Positions 8,381 through 17,499 of a DNA stretch of 64,000 bases are shown here, in pieces (the stretch's first letter is position 1; every line of letters begins with the position of its first letter). Under the pieces are notes generated by a model, which was not told the DNA's origin, ran no database searches, and saw only the letters and a list, made by a program, of their open reading frames with translations. Source of the stretch: Macrococcoides epidermidis (lineage in GTDB: Bacteria > Bacillota > Bacilli > Staphylococcales > Staphylococcaceae); assembly GCF_042659445.1 (NCBI RefSeq), contig NZ_JBHSSR010000004.1; one strand, written 5' to 3'. A program made the translations under genes and the position numbers.

Positions 8381-9922
8381 TTAACTTCTTACAATACGTT
8401 TCATTTCATCAAATTCATCAATAATACGTTGTTCTGGCTTTGGTGTCATCAGAGATACTAATACAGTAGAAACGAAGCTGATGATAAATCCAGGAATGAT
8501 TTCATATAGTACAAATATACCTTTGTCATCTCCTAGAACAGATTGCATTATAATCCAAAAAATTACCGTTAAAGCTCCGAGAACCATACCGGTCATTGCT
8601 CCATTTTTCGATAGACCTTTCCAGAAAAGTGATAATAAGACTAAAGGCCCAAATGCAGCTCCAAAACCTGCCCAAGCTTTACCAACATATGCTAAAATTG
8701 TTTCATTAGGATTCCAGGCGATAGCACCTGCAACAATGGCTACGAATAAAACGGATAATCTACCTACTAATACAAATTCTTTTTCTCTTGTTACATCATT
8801 GATATCAGTTTTCTTAAGTAACATATAAAAATCTTGAGTTAAAGCTGAACTTGTTACAAGTAACTGAGAAGAAATTGTACTCATAATCGCTGCTAAAATA
8901 GCTGCTAAGAAGAAACCAGCAATTAAAGGGTGAAAAAGTACTTGACTCATCATTACAAAAATAGTTTCTGGGTTTTCTAACTTAACACCTGACTTATTAA
9001 CAAATGCTATACCGATTAATCCAGTCATACAGGCACCAATTAACGAAACGGCCATCCAGGAAATACCGATACGACGGGCTGCAGGCAATTTTCTATGTGA
9101 TTTAATCGACATAAAACGAACAATAATATGTGGTTGTCCAAAATATCCTAAACCCCATGCTACAGCTGAAATAATACCAATAGTTGTAGTACCTTTAAAC
9201 CAATCAAGGTTAGTTGGTTCTAATTCTGTAATTGTATTAAATGTGTCTAAACCATTTAATCTCAGTAATGCAACAATTGGAACTAGTACTAACGCAATTA
9301 ACATGATAACCCCTTGGAAGAAGTCAGTTAAAGATACTGCTAAATATCCACCGAACAATGTATACAGAATCACGATACCTGCCGTTAAAATTAACCCGAC
9401 ATGATAATTTAATCCAAATGCACTTTCAAATAATACCCCGCCTGATACCATCCCAGCTTGAGTATATAATGTAAAGAATACGACGATTACTAAACCTGAA
9501 ATAATCTTTAAGATACGAGTATGATCACTCACACGTTTTTCAAAGAAATCAGGTAGCGTAATTGCATTATCTGCAAGTTCAGTATAAACACGCAAACGTG
9601 GAGCAACTAAAATATAATTTAACCACGCTCCCACAGTTAAACCAATTGCAATCCAAGTTGCAGATAAACCAACAGAATAAACTTCTCCAGGTAATCCCAT
9701 TAACATCCATCCACTCATATCAGCAGCACCTGCTGATAATGCTGTAACTAAAGCACCAAGATTACGACCGCCAAGCATATACTCATCTAGTGTGCTTGTT
9801 GATTGCTTATAGGCGTAATATCCGATGCCAAGCAATATCAGGAAGTACACAGCAATCATGACATATGTCATCCATGTTGCTTCGATTTTTACGTTTTGAA
9901 ACGTATTACCTAATAAAAACAT
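8381..9922 (-). CDS. putP: Sodium/proline symporter PutP (copy 2)
   Basis: 513-residue sodium:solute symporter, very similar along its whole length to the product of 6432-7961 (for example YMLGGRNLG, ADMSGWMLMGLPGE and FFEKRV). It is slightly longer near the C-terminus. The ATG is preceded by AAAGGGGGATAATTA. The pair probably arose by tandem duplication and then diverged, which could give transporters with different affinity or regulation. It has its own promoter region with a strong cre-like element at 10000-10013 and its own terminator, so it need not be co-transcribed with copy 1. Confidence 0.92.
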   Translation of the reverse strand: MFLLGNTFQNVKIEATWMTYVMIAVYFLILLGIGYYAYKQSTSTLDEYMLGGRNLGALVTALSAGAADMSGWMLMGLPGEVYSVGLSATWIAIGLTVGAWLNYILVAPRLRVYTELADNAITLPDFFEKRVSDHTRILKIISGLVIVVFFTLYTQAGMVSGGVLFESAFGLNYHVGLILTAGIVILYTLFGGYLAVSLTDFFQGVIMLIALVLVPIVALLRLNGLDTFNTITELEPTNLDWFKGTTTIGIISAVAWGLGYFGQPHIIVRFMSIKSHRKLPAARRIGISWMAVSLIGACMTGLIGIAFVNKSGVKLENPETIFVMMSQVLFHPLIAGFFLAAILAAIMSTISSQLLVTSSALTQDFYMLLKKTDINDVTREKEFVLVGRLSVLFVAIVAGAIAWNPNETILAYVGKAWAGFGAAFGPLVLLSLFWKGLSKNGAMTGMVLGALTVIFWIIMQSVLGDDKGIFVLYEIIPGFIISFVSTVLVSLMTPKPEQRIIDEFDEMKRIVRS

Positions 9923-9986
9923 TAATTATCCCCCTTTATACCTTTTATCCCTTTAATACATTAAATCAGAATATTTTGTACACTTT

Positions 9987-9992
9987 ATTATA
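9987..9992 (-). promoter_or_regulatory. Candidate -10 element of the upstream symporter gene
   Basis: A perfect TATAAT is read on the minus strand. No clear -35 is seen, because that region is occupied by the cre-like site at 10000-10013. Confidence 0.4.
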
Positions 9993-9999
9993 AGTCCTT

Positions 10000-10013
10000 T
10001 TAAAGCGTTTTCA
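10000..10013. promoter_or_regulatory. Candidate CcpA cre site between putP copy 2 and gatC
   Basis: TTAAAGCGTTTTCA matches 13 of 14 positions of the cre consensus TGWAANCGNTNWCA. It lies where the -35 of the divergent symporter promoter would be, a position that predicts repression by CcpA. Confidence 0.55.
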
Positions 10014-10097
10014 TAGATAATTTTTAATAATTTTAGATTTTTCTTAAAAAATTTGATAAAATTTAAGGATGATATAAAGTTCAGGAGGAATATATTC

Positions 10098-10397
10098 ATG
10101 TCAAAAGTAACAAACGAGCAGGTAAAGCACGTTGCACATTTAGCACGTCTTGAAATTACTGAAGAAGAAGCAGCGAAGTTCAGCTCTCAATTAGAAGCAA
10201 TTCTTAACTTTGCAGATCAATTAGAAGAGGTTGATACAGACAATGTTGAACCAACATTCCATGTGTTAGATCTTCAAAATGTATTGCGTGAAGATGTTGC
10301 AGAAAAGAGTTTAACACAAGAAGAAATCTTAAAAAATGCGCGTAGTACTGAAGCGGGTCAATTTAAAGTACCATCGATTTTAGACGGAGGAGAATAA
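10098..10397 (+). CDS. gatC: Asp-tRNA(Asn)/Glu-tRNA(Gln) amidotransferase subunit C
   Basis: 99-residue GatC, the small subunit that holds GatA and GatB together in the transamidosome pathway making Gln-tRNA(Gln). The ATG at 10098 is chosen because TCAGGAGGAA sits directly upstream and the protein then begins MSKVTNEQVKHVAHLARLE, the usual GatC start. An in-frame start 45 bases earlier lacks a ribosome binding site. It is the first gene of gatCAB, four bases before gatA. Confidence 0.95.
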   Translation: MSKVTNEQVKHVAHLARLEITEEEAAKFSSQLEAILNFADQLEEVDTDNVEPTFHVLDLQNVLREDVAEKSLTQEEILKNARSTEAGQFKVPSILDGGE

Positions 10398-10400
10398 CAA

Positions 10401-11846
10401 ATGTCATTAAGATATGAATCTATAGAAAATTTAACGAAATTGATTCAAGAGAAAAAAGTAAAACCTTCTGAATTAATTGAAGAAACATTTAAAAATATTA
10501 AACAAACTGATGCAACAATCAATTCTTTCTTAGCATTAGATGAAGCTGTTGCTATGGATAAAGCGAAGGCGATGGACAATCAGGAACCTACGGGCAAACT
10601 ATTCGGTATTCCGATGGGGATTAAAGATAACATCGTGACAAAAGATTTAGAAACGACTTGTGCATCAAAAATTTTAACAGGTTTTAATCCTGTATATAAT
10701 GCGACGGTTATGAATAAGTTAAATGCGGAAAACGGTATTGTTGTCGGAAAATTAAATATGGATGAATTTGCAATGGGAGGATCAACTGAAAACTCATTCT
10801 ATAAGAAAACTGTCAATCCGTTTGATCATTCTGCAGTACCTGGTGGTTCTTCAGGTGGATCTGCCGCTGCTGTTGCAGCTAGTCTAGTACCATTTTCTTT
10901 AGGAAGTGATACTGGTGGATCAATTCGTCAGCCAGCATCATACTGTGGTGTTGTCGGTATGAAGCCAACATATGGTCGCGTATCGCGTTATGGTTTAGTT
11001 GCATTTGCATCTTCTCTAGATCAAATCGGACCGATTACAAGAAATGTTAAGGATAATGCAAAAGTATTAGAAATTATCTCTGGACACGACAATATGGACT
11101 CTACAAGTGCGCCGGTAGAAGATGTTGACTTTTCTTCTAATATTGAAAAGGACATTAAAGGATTACGCGTGGCAGTACCTAAAGAATATTTAGGTGAAGG
11201 TGTGTCTGAAGAGGTACGTACTTCAGTGCAGAACGCGATTAAAGAACTAGAAAAAATGGGTGCTGAAATTTCAGAAGTTTCGTTACCAAATTCTAAATAT
11301 GGTGTAGCTACGTATTATATTCTTTCTTCAAGTGAAGCGTCAGCGAACTTAGCGCGTTTCGATGGTATCCGCTATGGTTATCAGGCAGAAGGTGCTAAAA
11401 ACTTAGAAGAGTTATACAAAAAGACGCGTCAGGAAGGTTTTGGCGATGAAGTGAAACGTCGTATTATGCTGGGAACGTATGCTTTAAGTTCTGGTTACTA
11501 CGATGCTTATTATAAAAAAGCGCAAAAAGTCCGCACGTTAATTAAACAAGACTTCGAACGCGTATTTGAAGCATACGATGTTATTGTTGGACCTACTGCA
11601 CCAACTGTTGCATTCGATATCGGTGCTCAAATCAATGATCCTTTAACAATGTATGCGAATGATATTTTAACAATTCCAATTAACTTAGCAGGATTACCAT
11701 CAATTTCAGTACCTTGTGGAGAAGCAAATGGACGTCCAATTGGTTTACAGTTAATCGGTAAGCCGTTCGATGAGAAAACATTATACAACGTTGCATATAA
11801 CTACGAGCAAGTATTTAATATGTCTGAACGTTATCAATCATTATAA
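10401..11846 (+). CDS. gatA: Glu-tRNA(Gln) amidotransferase subunit A
   Basis: 481-residue amidase-signature enzyme that releases ammonia from glutamine for tRNA amidation. The Ser-cisSer-Lys triad is visible: Lys75 in GIPMGIKDN, and the glycine/serine stretch GGSSGGSAAA with DTGGSIRQPA around residues 150-180. The start follows ACGGAGGAGAA. It is complete and coupled to gatC (gap of three bases) and gatB (gap of 12 bases). Confidence 0.97.
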   Translation: MSLRYESIENLTKLIQEKKVKPSELIEETFKNIKQTDATINSFLALDEAVAMDKAKAMDNQEPTGKLFGIPMGIKDNIVTKDLETTCASKILTGFNPVYNATVMNKLNAENGIVVGKLNMDEFAMGGSTENSFYKKTVNPFDHSAVPGGSSGGSAAAVAASLVPFSLGSDTGGSIRQPASYCGVVGMKPTYGRVSRYGLVAFASSLDQIGPITRNVKDNAKVLEIISGHDNMDSTSAPVEDVDFSSNIEKDIKGLRVAVPKEYLGEGVSEEVRTSVQNAIKELEKMGAEISEVSLPNSKYGVATYYILSSSEASANLARFDGIRYGYQAEGAKNLEELYKKTRQEGFGDEVKRRIMLGTYALSSGYYDAYYKKAQKVRTLIKQDFERVFEAYDVIVGPTAPTVAFDIGAQINDPLTMYANDILTIPINLAGLPSISVPCGEANGRPIGLQLIGKPFDEKTLYNVAYNYEQVFNMSERYQSL

Positions 11847-11858
11847 GGAGAATATACT

Positions 11859-13286
11859 ATGCATTTTGAAACAGTAATCGGACTTGAGGTCCATGTAGAA
11901 CTTAAAACAGAATCAAAAATGTTTTCGGCTTCTCCTGCACATTTCGGAGCAGAACCGAACACAAATGTTAACGTGATTGACTTAGGATATCCAGGTGTAT
12001 TACCTGTTGTGAATAAAACTGCTGTAGACTGGGCGATGAGAGCTGCTATGGCATTAAACATGGATATTAGAACATCTACGAAATTCGACCGTAAAAACTA
12101 CTTCTATCCAGATAATCCAAAAGCCTATCAAATCTCACAATTTGATGAGCCGATTGGTGAGAATGGATATATTGATATCGAAGTCAACGGTGAAACGAAA
12201 CGTATCGGTATTACACGTCTTCATATGGAAGAAGATGCTGGTAAACTCAGCCACAAAGACGGTTATTCATTAGTCGATTTAAACCGTCAGGGAACGCCTT
12301 TAGTAGAAATCGTATCTGAACCAGATATCCGTACACCAGAAGAGGCATATGCTTACTTAGAGAAGTTAAAAGCAATCATCCAATACACTGGTGTATCTGA
12401 CGTACGTATGGAAGAAGGATCACTAAGATGTGATGCCAACATTTCACTTCGTCCAGTTGGTCAAGAGAAGTTTGGTACGAAAGCAGAGCTAAAAAACTTA
12501 AACTCATTCTCTTATGTTAAAAAAGGGTTAGAGCATGAAGTGAAACGTCAGGAAGAAGTTTTACTAAATGGAGGAGAAATTCTTCAGGAAACACGTCGTT
12601 TTGACGAATCTACTGGTAAAACAATTCTGATGCGTGTTAAAGAAGGTTCAGATGATTATCGTTACTTCCCTGAACCGGATTTAGTACCTTTATTCATTGA
12701 TGAAGCATGGAAAGAGCTCGTGCGTGCTTCTATTCCTGAACTTCCCGATGTACGTAAAGCGAAATATGTTTCGGAATACGGATTACCTGCATATGACGCA
12801 CACGTATTAACATTAACGAAAGAAATGTCAGATTTCTTCGAAGCTATGATTGCTTTAGATGCAGATGCTAAACTTTCTTCAAACTGGTTAATGGGTGGCG
12901 TAAACGAATACTTAAATAAAAACCAGAAGGAATTACATGAAACTGCATTAACACCAGAAAACTTAAGTGAAATGGTTAAGTTGCTTGCAGATGGCACAAT
13001 CTCTTCTAAAATTGCGAAAAAAGTATTTGCTGACACTGTAGAAACAGGTAAAGCACCGAAAGTGATCATGGAAGAGCAAGGTCTTGTTCAAATTTCTGAT
13101 CCGGAACAACTGAAAGCATTCGTTACTGAAGCTTTAGATAACAATCCACAATCAATCGAAGACTTTAAGAATGGTAAAGGCAAAGCGACAGGATTCTTAG
13201 TTGGTCAAATCATGAAGATTTCTAAAGGACAAGCTAATCCGCAAATGGTTAATAAAATTCTTAAAGAAGAATTAGAAAAACGTTAA
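11859..13286 (+). CDS. gatB: Asp/Glu-tRNA amidotransferase subunit B
   Basis: 475-residue GatB, which phosphorylates the tRNA-bound glutamate and transfers ammonia to it. It begins with the family signature VIGLEVHVELKTESKMFS and has the cradle-domain motif DRKNYFYPDNPKAYQISQ around residues 75-92. The C-terminal helical and YqeY-like tail follows (from about 325). The ATG follows AAGGAGAATATACT. It is the last gene of gatCAB and is followed by a long perfect terminator. Confidence 0.97.
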   Translation: MHFETVIGLEVHVELKTESKMFSASPAHFGAEPNTNVNVIDLGYPGVLPVVNKTAVDWAMRAAMALNMDIRTSTKFDRKNYFYPDNPKAYQISQFDEPIGENGYIDIEVNGETKRIGITRLHMEEDAGKLSHKDGYSLVDLNRQGTPLVEIVSEPDIRTPEEAYAYLEKLKAIIQYTGVSDVRMEEGSLRCDANISLRPVGQEKFGTKAELKNLNSFSYVKKGLEHEVKRQEEVLLNGGEILQETRRFDESTGKTILMRVKEGSDDYRYFPEPDLVPLFIDEAWKELVRASIPELPDVRKAKYVSEYGLPAYDAHVLTLTKEMSDFFEAMIALDADAKLSSNWLMGGVNEYLNKNQKELHETALTPENLSEMVKLLADGTISSKIAKKVFADTVETGKAPKVIMEEQGLVQISDPEQLKAFVTEALDNNPQSIEDFKNGKGKATGFLVGQIMKISKGQANPQMVNKILKEELEKR

Positions 13287-13299
13287 TATATTTATTTTC

Positions 13300-13342
13300 A
13301 GCTCTAAAAATAGGACAATACGTGCCTATTTTTAGAGCTTTT
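13300..13342 (+). terminator. Terminator after gatB
   Basis: A 15-bp perfect stem (13300-13314 with 13325-13339) and a 10-base loop are followed by TTTT. Confidence 0.85.
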
Positions 13343-13388
13343 ATAATACAATGATAGTTAAGCGTAATAATTAACAGTTAAAAAATAA

Positions 13389-13416
13389 TTGACAATTATT
13401 ATCAAATTGATACTAT
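13389..13416 (+). promoter_or_regulatory. Promoter overlapped by a Fur-like box, upstream of the PHP phosphatase gene
   Basis: TTGACA (13389-13394) and TACTAT (13411-13416) are 16 bases apart. The 15-mer TGACAATTATTATCA at 13390-13404 matches the Fur box TGATAATNATTATCA except at position four and covers the -35 and spacer. This arrangement predicts iron-dependent repression. PerR and Zur boxes are similar, so the regulator is inferred. Confidence 0.55.
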
Positions 13417-13451
13417 TATTTTAATGAACTTAGGACGAGGAGAGAAATAGA

Positions 13452-14255
13452 ATGATTGATATTCATAACCATATATTATTTGGCATCGATGATGGTGCAC
13501 AAACAAAGGAAGATATGCTTGAGATGGCAAAAGCAGCACATGCAGAAGGAATAACGGATATTATTGCGACACCCCATCATAAAATTGGTGTGTATGAAAA
13601 TTTTGGTCCGAAAATTAAAGCTTTGACAGAAGAAGTGAATACAATCATTGCTTCTGAAGGTATACCAGTAAAAGTACATGCTAGTCAGGAAGTAAGAATT
13701 TATGGAGATGTTGTTGAAGATTTAAAAAATGGCCAGGCTTTAACTTTATCTGAAGATAGTCCTTATGTGTTAATTGAGTTTCCTTCGCATGAAGTACCAA
13801 TATTTACAGAGCAATTATTTACGAAGATGGCTTTAGAAGGATATATTCCAATTATTGCGCATCCTGAACGTAATGCTGAGTTGCAGAAGAATCCAAATAA
13901 ATTAGCTGAACTTATAGAACTTGGTGCGCTAGCTCAAGTTACAGCAGGTGTGGTATGTGGTCAATTAGGTGAATTTAGTAAGCAGTGTGCTGAAATGATG
14001 ATGGATCATCGTTTAATCCATATCGTAGCGAGTGATGCGCATAATGTAACATCTAGAAACTATTATATGAATGAAGCGTATGAAGCAATTGCCGAGAGAT
14101 ATGGCGACGAAGCCGTTAATAAGTATAAAGAAAATGCCCAAAAAGTGTTGAAGGGTGAAACGATTCGTTATGTCAGTCCAATTGAAGTAGAGAAAGAAGA
14201 TAAAATTGAGAAACCTGTAAAGAAAAAGAAAAAGAAATTTCTGGGATTATTTTAA
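13452..14255 (+). CDS. CpsB/CapC-family PHP-type protein tyrosine phosphatase
   Basis: 267-residue metal-dependent phosphatase of the PHP superfamily (CpsB, CapC, YwqE). Metal ligands are seen in MIDIHNHILFGIDDG (His5, His7), ATPHH near residue 40, a Glu in SQEVRIYGDV, IAHPERN near residue 137 and SDAHN near 197. Such enzymes normally dephosphorylate the tyrosine kinase that controls capsule or exopolysaccharide export. No kinase or polysaccharide gene is nearby, so its target is unknown. The last 16 residues are lysine-rich, which is unusual. The ATG follows GACGAGGAGAGAAATAGA. It has its own Fur-like promoter and terminator. Confidence 0.85.
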   Translation: MIDIHNHILFGIDDGAQTKEDMLEMAKAAHAEGITDIIATPHHKIGVYENFGPKIKALTEEVNTIIASEGIPVKVHASQEVRIYGDVVEDLKNGQALTLSEDSPYVLIEFPSHEVPIFTEQLFTKMALEGYIPIIAHPERNAELQKNPNKLAELIELGALAQVTAGVVCGQLGEFSKQCAEMMMDHRLIHIVASDAHNVTSRNYYMNEAYEAIAERYGDEAVNKYKENAQKVLKGETIRYVSPIEVEKEDKIEKPVKKKKKKFLGLF

Positions 14256-14261
14256 ATACAA

Positions 14262-14302
14262 AAAAAGCTTGTCTCCAAAATTATTGGAGACAAGCTTTTT
14301 AA
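14262..14302. terminator. Bidirectional terminator
   Basis: A 17-bp perfect stem (14262-14278 with 14284-14300) with a 5-base loop is bordered by A5 and T5. It serves the phosphatase gene and the convergent gene at 14303-15097. Confidence 0.9.
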
Positions 14303-15097
14303 CTATTCAACTTTATCATTAAATAAATAATCTGAAATTGATGTTACCCATCTTGCTACACCACGATCTGTCAATAACCCATCATCTACGTTATAATAAT
14401 CTTCAATTGCCTTATTATTCGGCCATTTACTAGATTGATTCACATAGAAAAATTCGTTATTTTGACTACCGAAATAATCTGCTTCTGCTTTTTGATATTT
14501 AGCAAAATTAGAATCATTATATTCAGGTCTTGTACCAATGATTACGACAGGCGTATTATCGTTACCTGCTGCAGAATAGATACTTTCAACCGTTGCGATG
14601 TGATCGTTTGAAGATACATCTTCAGAGAAATCGTTTAAAGTTAATGCATCTAATATGACTAAGTCAGGTTTCGTTTTATTAATTTTATCGATACTTACTG
14701 TTGAAGAAGAACCAGATACTTCTACCTCATTCACTTTAATATGATCATCAGAAGCATATGCTAATTCATCTTTGACGGTCGTGTTCTCGTCAGAAGTTTG
14801 ATACGGTGTAGACACCAGCGTGATATTCATAACTTTCTTATCTTTAACTGCATTGTTATAGATAGACTGGAAAGTTTTGTTTTTGAATAGATTTGTGTTC
14901 GGTTTCTTGCTTGTATCTTTTTTTACTTCTTTTTTCGTCGTGTTATCTTGTTCAGCATAGTAATCTTTACCGCTTTGCTCAGAGATTGCTTTTTCTCTAG
15001 CATCAGAGTCAGTTACACGTGTTTCCCAGAATGTATAACCTACTGCAATTAGAATAACTGCTGCAACGATATAAATCCAAAATAATAAATTCTTCAT
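14303..15097 (-). CDS. Membrane-anchored SGNH-hydrolase-like protein
   Basis: 264 residues. One N-terminal transmembrane helix (about residues 5-23) is followed by a charged, disordered linker and then an extracellular domain from about residue 75. The repeated pattern of beta strands, with LVILDALTLNDF, VVIIGTRPEYN and a late GLLTDRGVARWV segment, resembles SGNH/GDSL hydrolases seen near surface-polymer genes. I do not see the textbook GDS start motif, so hydrolase activity is uncertain. ATG 15097 is preferred over an in-frame one 18 bases upstream because GGAGGAAC lies at proper spacing. It is convergent with the PHP phosphatase gene. Confidence 0.6.
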   Translation of the reverse strand: MKNLLFWIYIVAAVILIAVGYTFWETRVTDSDAREKAISEQSGKDYYAEQDNTTKKEVKKDTSKKPNTNLFKNKTFQSIYNNAVKDKKVMNITLVSTPYQTSDENTTVKDELAYASDDHIKVNEVEVSGSSSTVSIDKINKTKPDLVILDALTLNDFSEDVSSNDHIATVESIYSAAGNDNTPVVIIGTRPEYNDSNFAKYQKAEADYFGSQNNEFFYVNQSSKWPNNKAIEDYYNVDDGLLTDRGVARWVTSISDYLFNDKVE

Positions 15098-15421
15098 TGC
15101 GAATTGTTCCTCCATCTTTATTCAATACTAATATAGTAACAAAAAACTGAGAAAATTTATACATACAAGTACTATTTGATAAATTTTTCTTTAAGATATA
15201 TACCCTAAACATATACAGTTAAGACATAAATAAAATAAAATTTTAAGTTTAATACTACTTTTTTAGGATAATATAAGTAAATATATTTCACATCTGCAAA
15301 TTAAGTTGTGAACATTACAAATTGGAAAATGATTAAAATGAGATAGTAATACTACAATTAATATGGTAAAATATCTCTATATAAGTGTCGATAGTATCAT
15401 TTCCCGAATCGGAGGATATTT
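15098..15421. other. 324-bp AT-rich intergenic region
   Basis: Divergent spacer between the SGNH-like gene and the GrpB-family gene. It must hold both promoters, but no pair close to consensus stands out. I see no repeat, no hairpin with a T-run and no credible small gene. Confidence 0.6.
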
Positions 15422-15949
15422 ATGATTGATTATACGCCATGGAATGAAAAAGATTATCATCAGATTTTTATCCATGAGGCAAAAGAACTGATAGAAATTT
15501 TCAGAAATGAAATCGTTGAACTTCATCATTTTGGAAGCACTTCAGTGAAAGATTTACCTGGTAATCAGACGATAGATATATTACCAATCGTAAAAACTTT
15601 ATCACAAGTGAGTTTATATAAAGATAAGATGGAGGCTATCGGTTATAAAGAAGTTGAAGTAAAAGAGATGACTGATGAACAGTGCAAGCTCTTTGTAGCA
15701 AAGAAAAATCAACTGACGTTCTATGTAACGATGATTGAAAGAACAAACTTTAATGCAATTACAAGAAGACTCGCATTAAGAGACTATTTACGTGAACATA
15801 AACTTGAACGTCTGGCATATGCCAAATTTAAGATGCAACAAGCAGTGCAACATAGAAATGACTTCAACACTTATAATGTAACGAAGAATGACTATATTTT
15901 GAAATTAGAAGCAAAAGCACTTCGCTGGTATGAAGCGAAAAGAGGTTAA
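15422..15949 (+). CDS. GrpB (UPF0157) nucleotidyltransferase-fold protein
   Basis: 175 residues. Family features are the start IDYTPWNEKDY, the motif HHFGSTSVKDLPGNQTIDI (about 37-55), which corresponds to the nucleotidyltransferase core, and the helical end with ALRDYLREH and YAKFK. GrpB-family proteins have the polymerase-beta-like nucleotidyltransferase fold and are often in dephospho-CoA kinase fusions in other bacteria; the substrate is unknown. The ATG follows CGGAGGATATTT. It is monocistronic, with its own terminator immediately after the stop. Confidence 0.8.
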   Translation: MIDYTPWNEKDYHQIFIHEAKELIEIFRNEIVELHHFGSTSVKDLPGNQTIDILPIVKTLSQVSLYKDKMEAIGYKEVEVKEMTDEQCKLFVAKKNQLTFYVTMIERTNFNAITRRLALRDYLREHKLERLAYAKFKMQQAVQHRNDFNTYNVTKNDYILKLEAKALRWYEAKRG

Positions 15950-15971
15950 GCATTATGCTTAGCCTTTTTTT
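15944..15971 (+). terminator. Terminator after the GrpB-family gene
   Basis: GGTTAAGC (15944-15951) pairs with GCTTAGCC (15957-15964), including one G-T pair, followed by seven T. It overlaps the stop codon. Confidence 0.75.
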
Positions 15972-16047
15972 ATGTCAAAATTGCATAATATATAGATTAT
16001 TGTAAAATAAAAAGTAACGATGCAAAACAAAAAGGGTAGGGATATGG

Positions 16048-17499
16048 ATGACGTCAGTAAATATTGCGAAAAATACGAATGATATAACTTTACAATTACA
16101 AATGGCAAATCGTCACGGATTGATAGCCGGTGCAACGGGTACAGGGAAAACTGTAACATTAAAAGTTTTAGCAGAACAATTTTCAAAGTCAGGTGTACCG
16201 GTATTTTTGGCTGATATTAAAGGGGACTTGGCAAGTATTGCTGAACCGATGACGATAAATGAAAAAATTGAACAACGATTAAAAGACTTAAATATTACAG
16301 ATTACCAGCCGAGAAGTTATCCTGTCCGTTTGTGGGATATATTTGGCGTTGATGGCGCACCAGTTAGAGCTACGATCTCTGAAATGGGACCGATGCTTTT
16401 AGCGCGTTTATTAGAATTAAACGATACGCAATCTGGTATTTTAGATATAGCCTTTAAAATTAGTGATGATAATGGATTATTGCTATTAGACTTAAAAGAC
16501 TTGCAATCTTTACTGAAAGAAATGGCGGATAATGCATCTGTTTATAGCAGCAAATATGGAAATATTACTAAACAATCAGTAGGAGCGATTCAACGCAAAC
16601 TGTTATCATTTGAATCACAAGGTGCTGAGAACTTCTTCGGTGAACCAGCGCTAAATTTAACTGATTTTATGGAAGTAAATGCTAACGGTGAAGGTATTAT
16701 CAATGTGCTAATGGCAAATAACTTATTTACAAAACCCGTACTCTATTCAACTTTTCTTTTATGGTTATTAACAGAATTGTTTGAGGAATTACCTGAAGTG
16801 GGTGATCTGGATAAACCGAAACTTGTATTTTTCTTTGATGAAGCACATTTATTATTTAAAGATGCACCAACGTCATTTATAACGCAAGTAGAACAGGTTG
16901 TTCGCCTTGTCCGTTCAAAAGGTGTTGGCGTGTATTTCATTACCCAAAATCCGATAGATTTACCTGATGAAGTTTTAGGACAACTTGGTAACCGTGTACA
17001 ACATGCGTTACGTTCATTTACGCCTAGAGATCAAAAAGCAGTGAAAAGTGCTTCTGAAACGTTCAGACAAAATCCAGACCTGGATGTTGCAGCTGTTATC
17101 GGTGAATTAAAGACAGGTGAAGCATTAATATCATGTTTAAATGAAGAGGGTCAACCTAGCATTGTAGAACGTGCCTTTATTCGACCACCTGAAAGTAAGA
17201 TAGGTGTTATCGATAGTATCGTTAAACAAACTGTCCTTGCAGAAAATCCTTATCAAGCAAAATATGGCACAGCTATCGACCGAGAAAGTGCGTATGAAAT
17301 GTTACAGGAAAAGTTTACACAAATAGAAGCAGAAAAAGAAAAGGCAGCAGAAGCTAAATTACAAGCTAAAACGGTTAAAGCTGAAAAAAGAAAACCAAAA
17401 TCAGAATTACAAAAAGTTGCGACAAGTGTACTTACTAGTGTTGGCAGACAAATCGGTCGTGAAATTGTACGAAATATATTCGGCGGGAGAAGAAGATAA
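16048..17499 (+). CDS. HerA-like ATPase (DUF853, YjgR family)
   Basis: 483-residue RecA-fold ATPase of the HerA/FtsK superfamily. Walker A is AGATGTGKT near residue 29, followed by FLADIKGDLASI, and Walker B is LVFFFDEAHLLF near residue 267. Then come the sensor-like YFITQNPIDLPDEVLGQLGNR region and a lysine-rich, helical C-terminus ending GGRRR. The substrate of YjgR-type proteins is unknown; DNA or protein translocation is only inferred from the fold. The ATG follows AGGGTAGGGATATGG. Its stop overlaps the next start (TAATG), so the downstream genes are coupled. Confidence 0.8.
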   Translation: MTSVNIAKNTNDITLQLQMANRHGLIAGATGTGKTVTLKVLAEQFSKSGVPVFLADIKGDLASIAEPMTINEKIEQRLKDLNITDYQPRSYPVRLWDIFGVDGAPVRATISEMGPMLLARLLELNDTQSGILDIAFKISDDNGLLLLDLKDLQSLLKEMADNASVYSSKYGNITKQSVGAIQRKLLSFESQGAENFFGEPALNLTDFMEVNANGEGIINVLMANNLFTKPVLYSTFLLWLLTELFEELPEVGDLDKPKLVFFFDEAHLLFKDAPTSFITQVEQVVRLVRSKGVGVYFITQNPIDLPDEVLGQLGNRVQHALRSFTPRDQKAVKSASETFRQNPDLDVAAVIGELKTGEALISCLNEEGQPSIVERAFIRPPESKIGVIDSIVKQTVLAENPYQAKYGTAIDRESAYEMLQEKFTQIEAEKEKAAEAKLQAKTVKAEKRKPKSELQKVATSVLTSVGRQIGREIVRNIFGGRRR

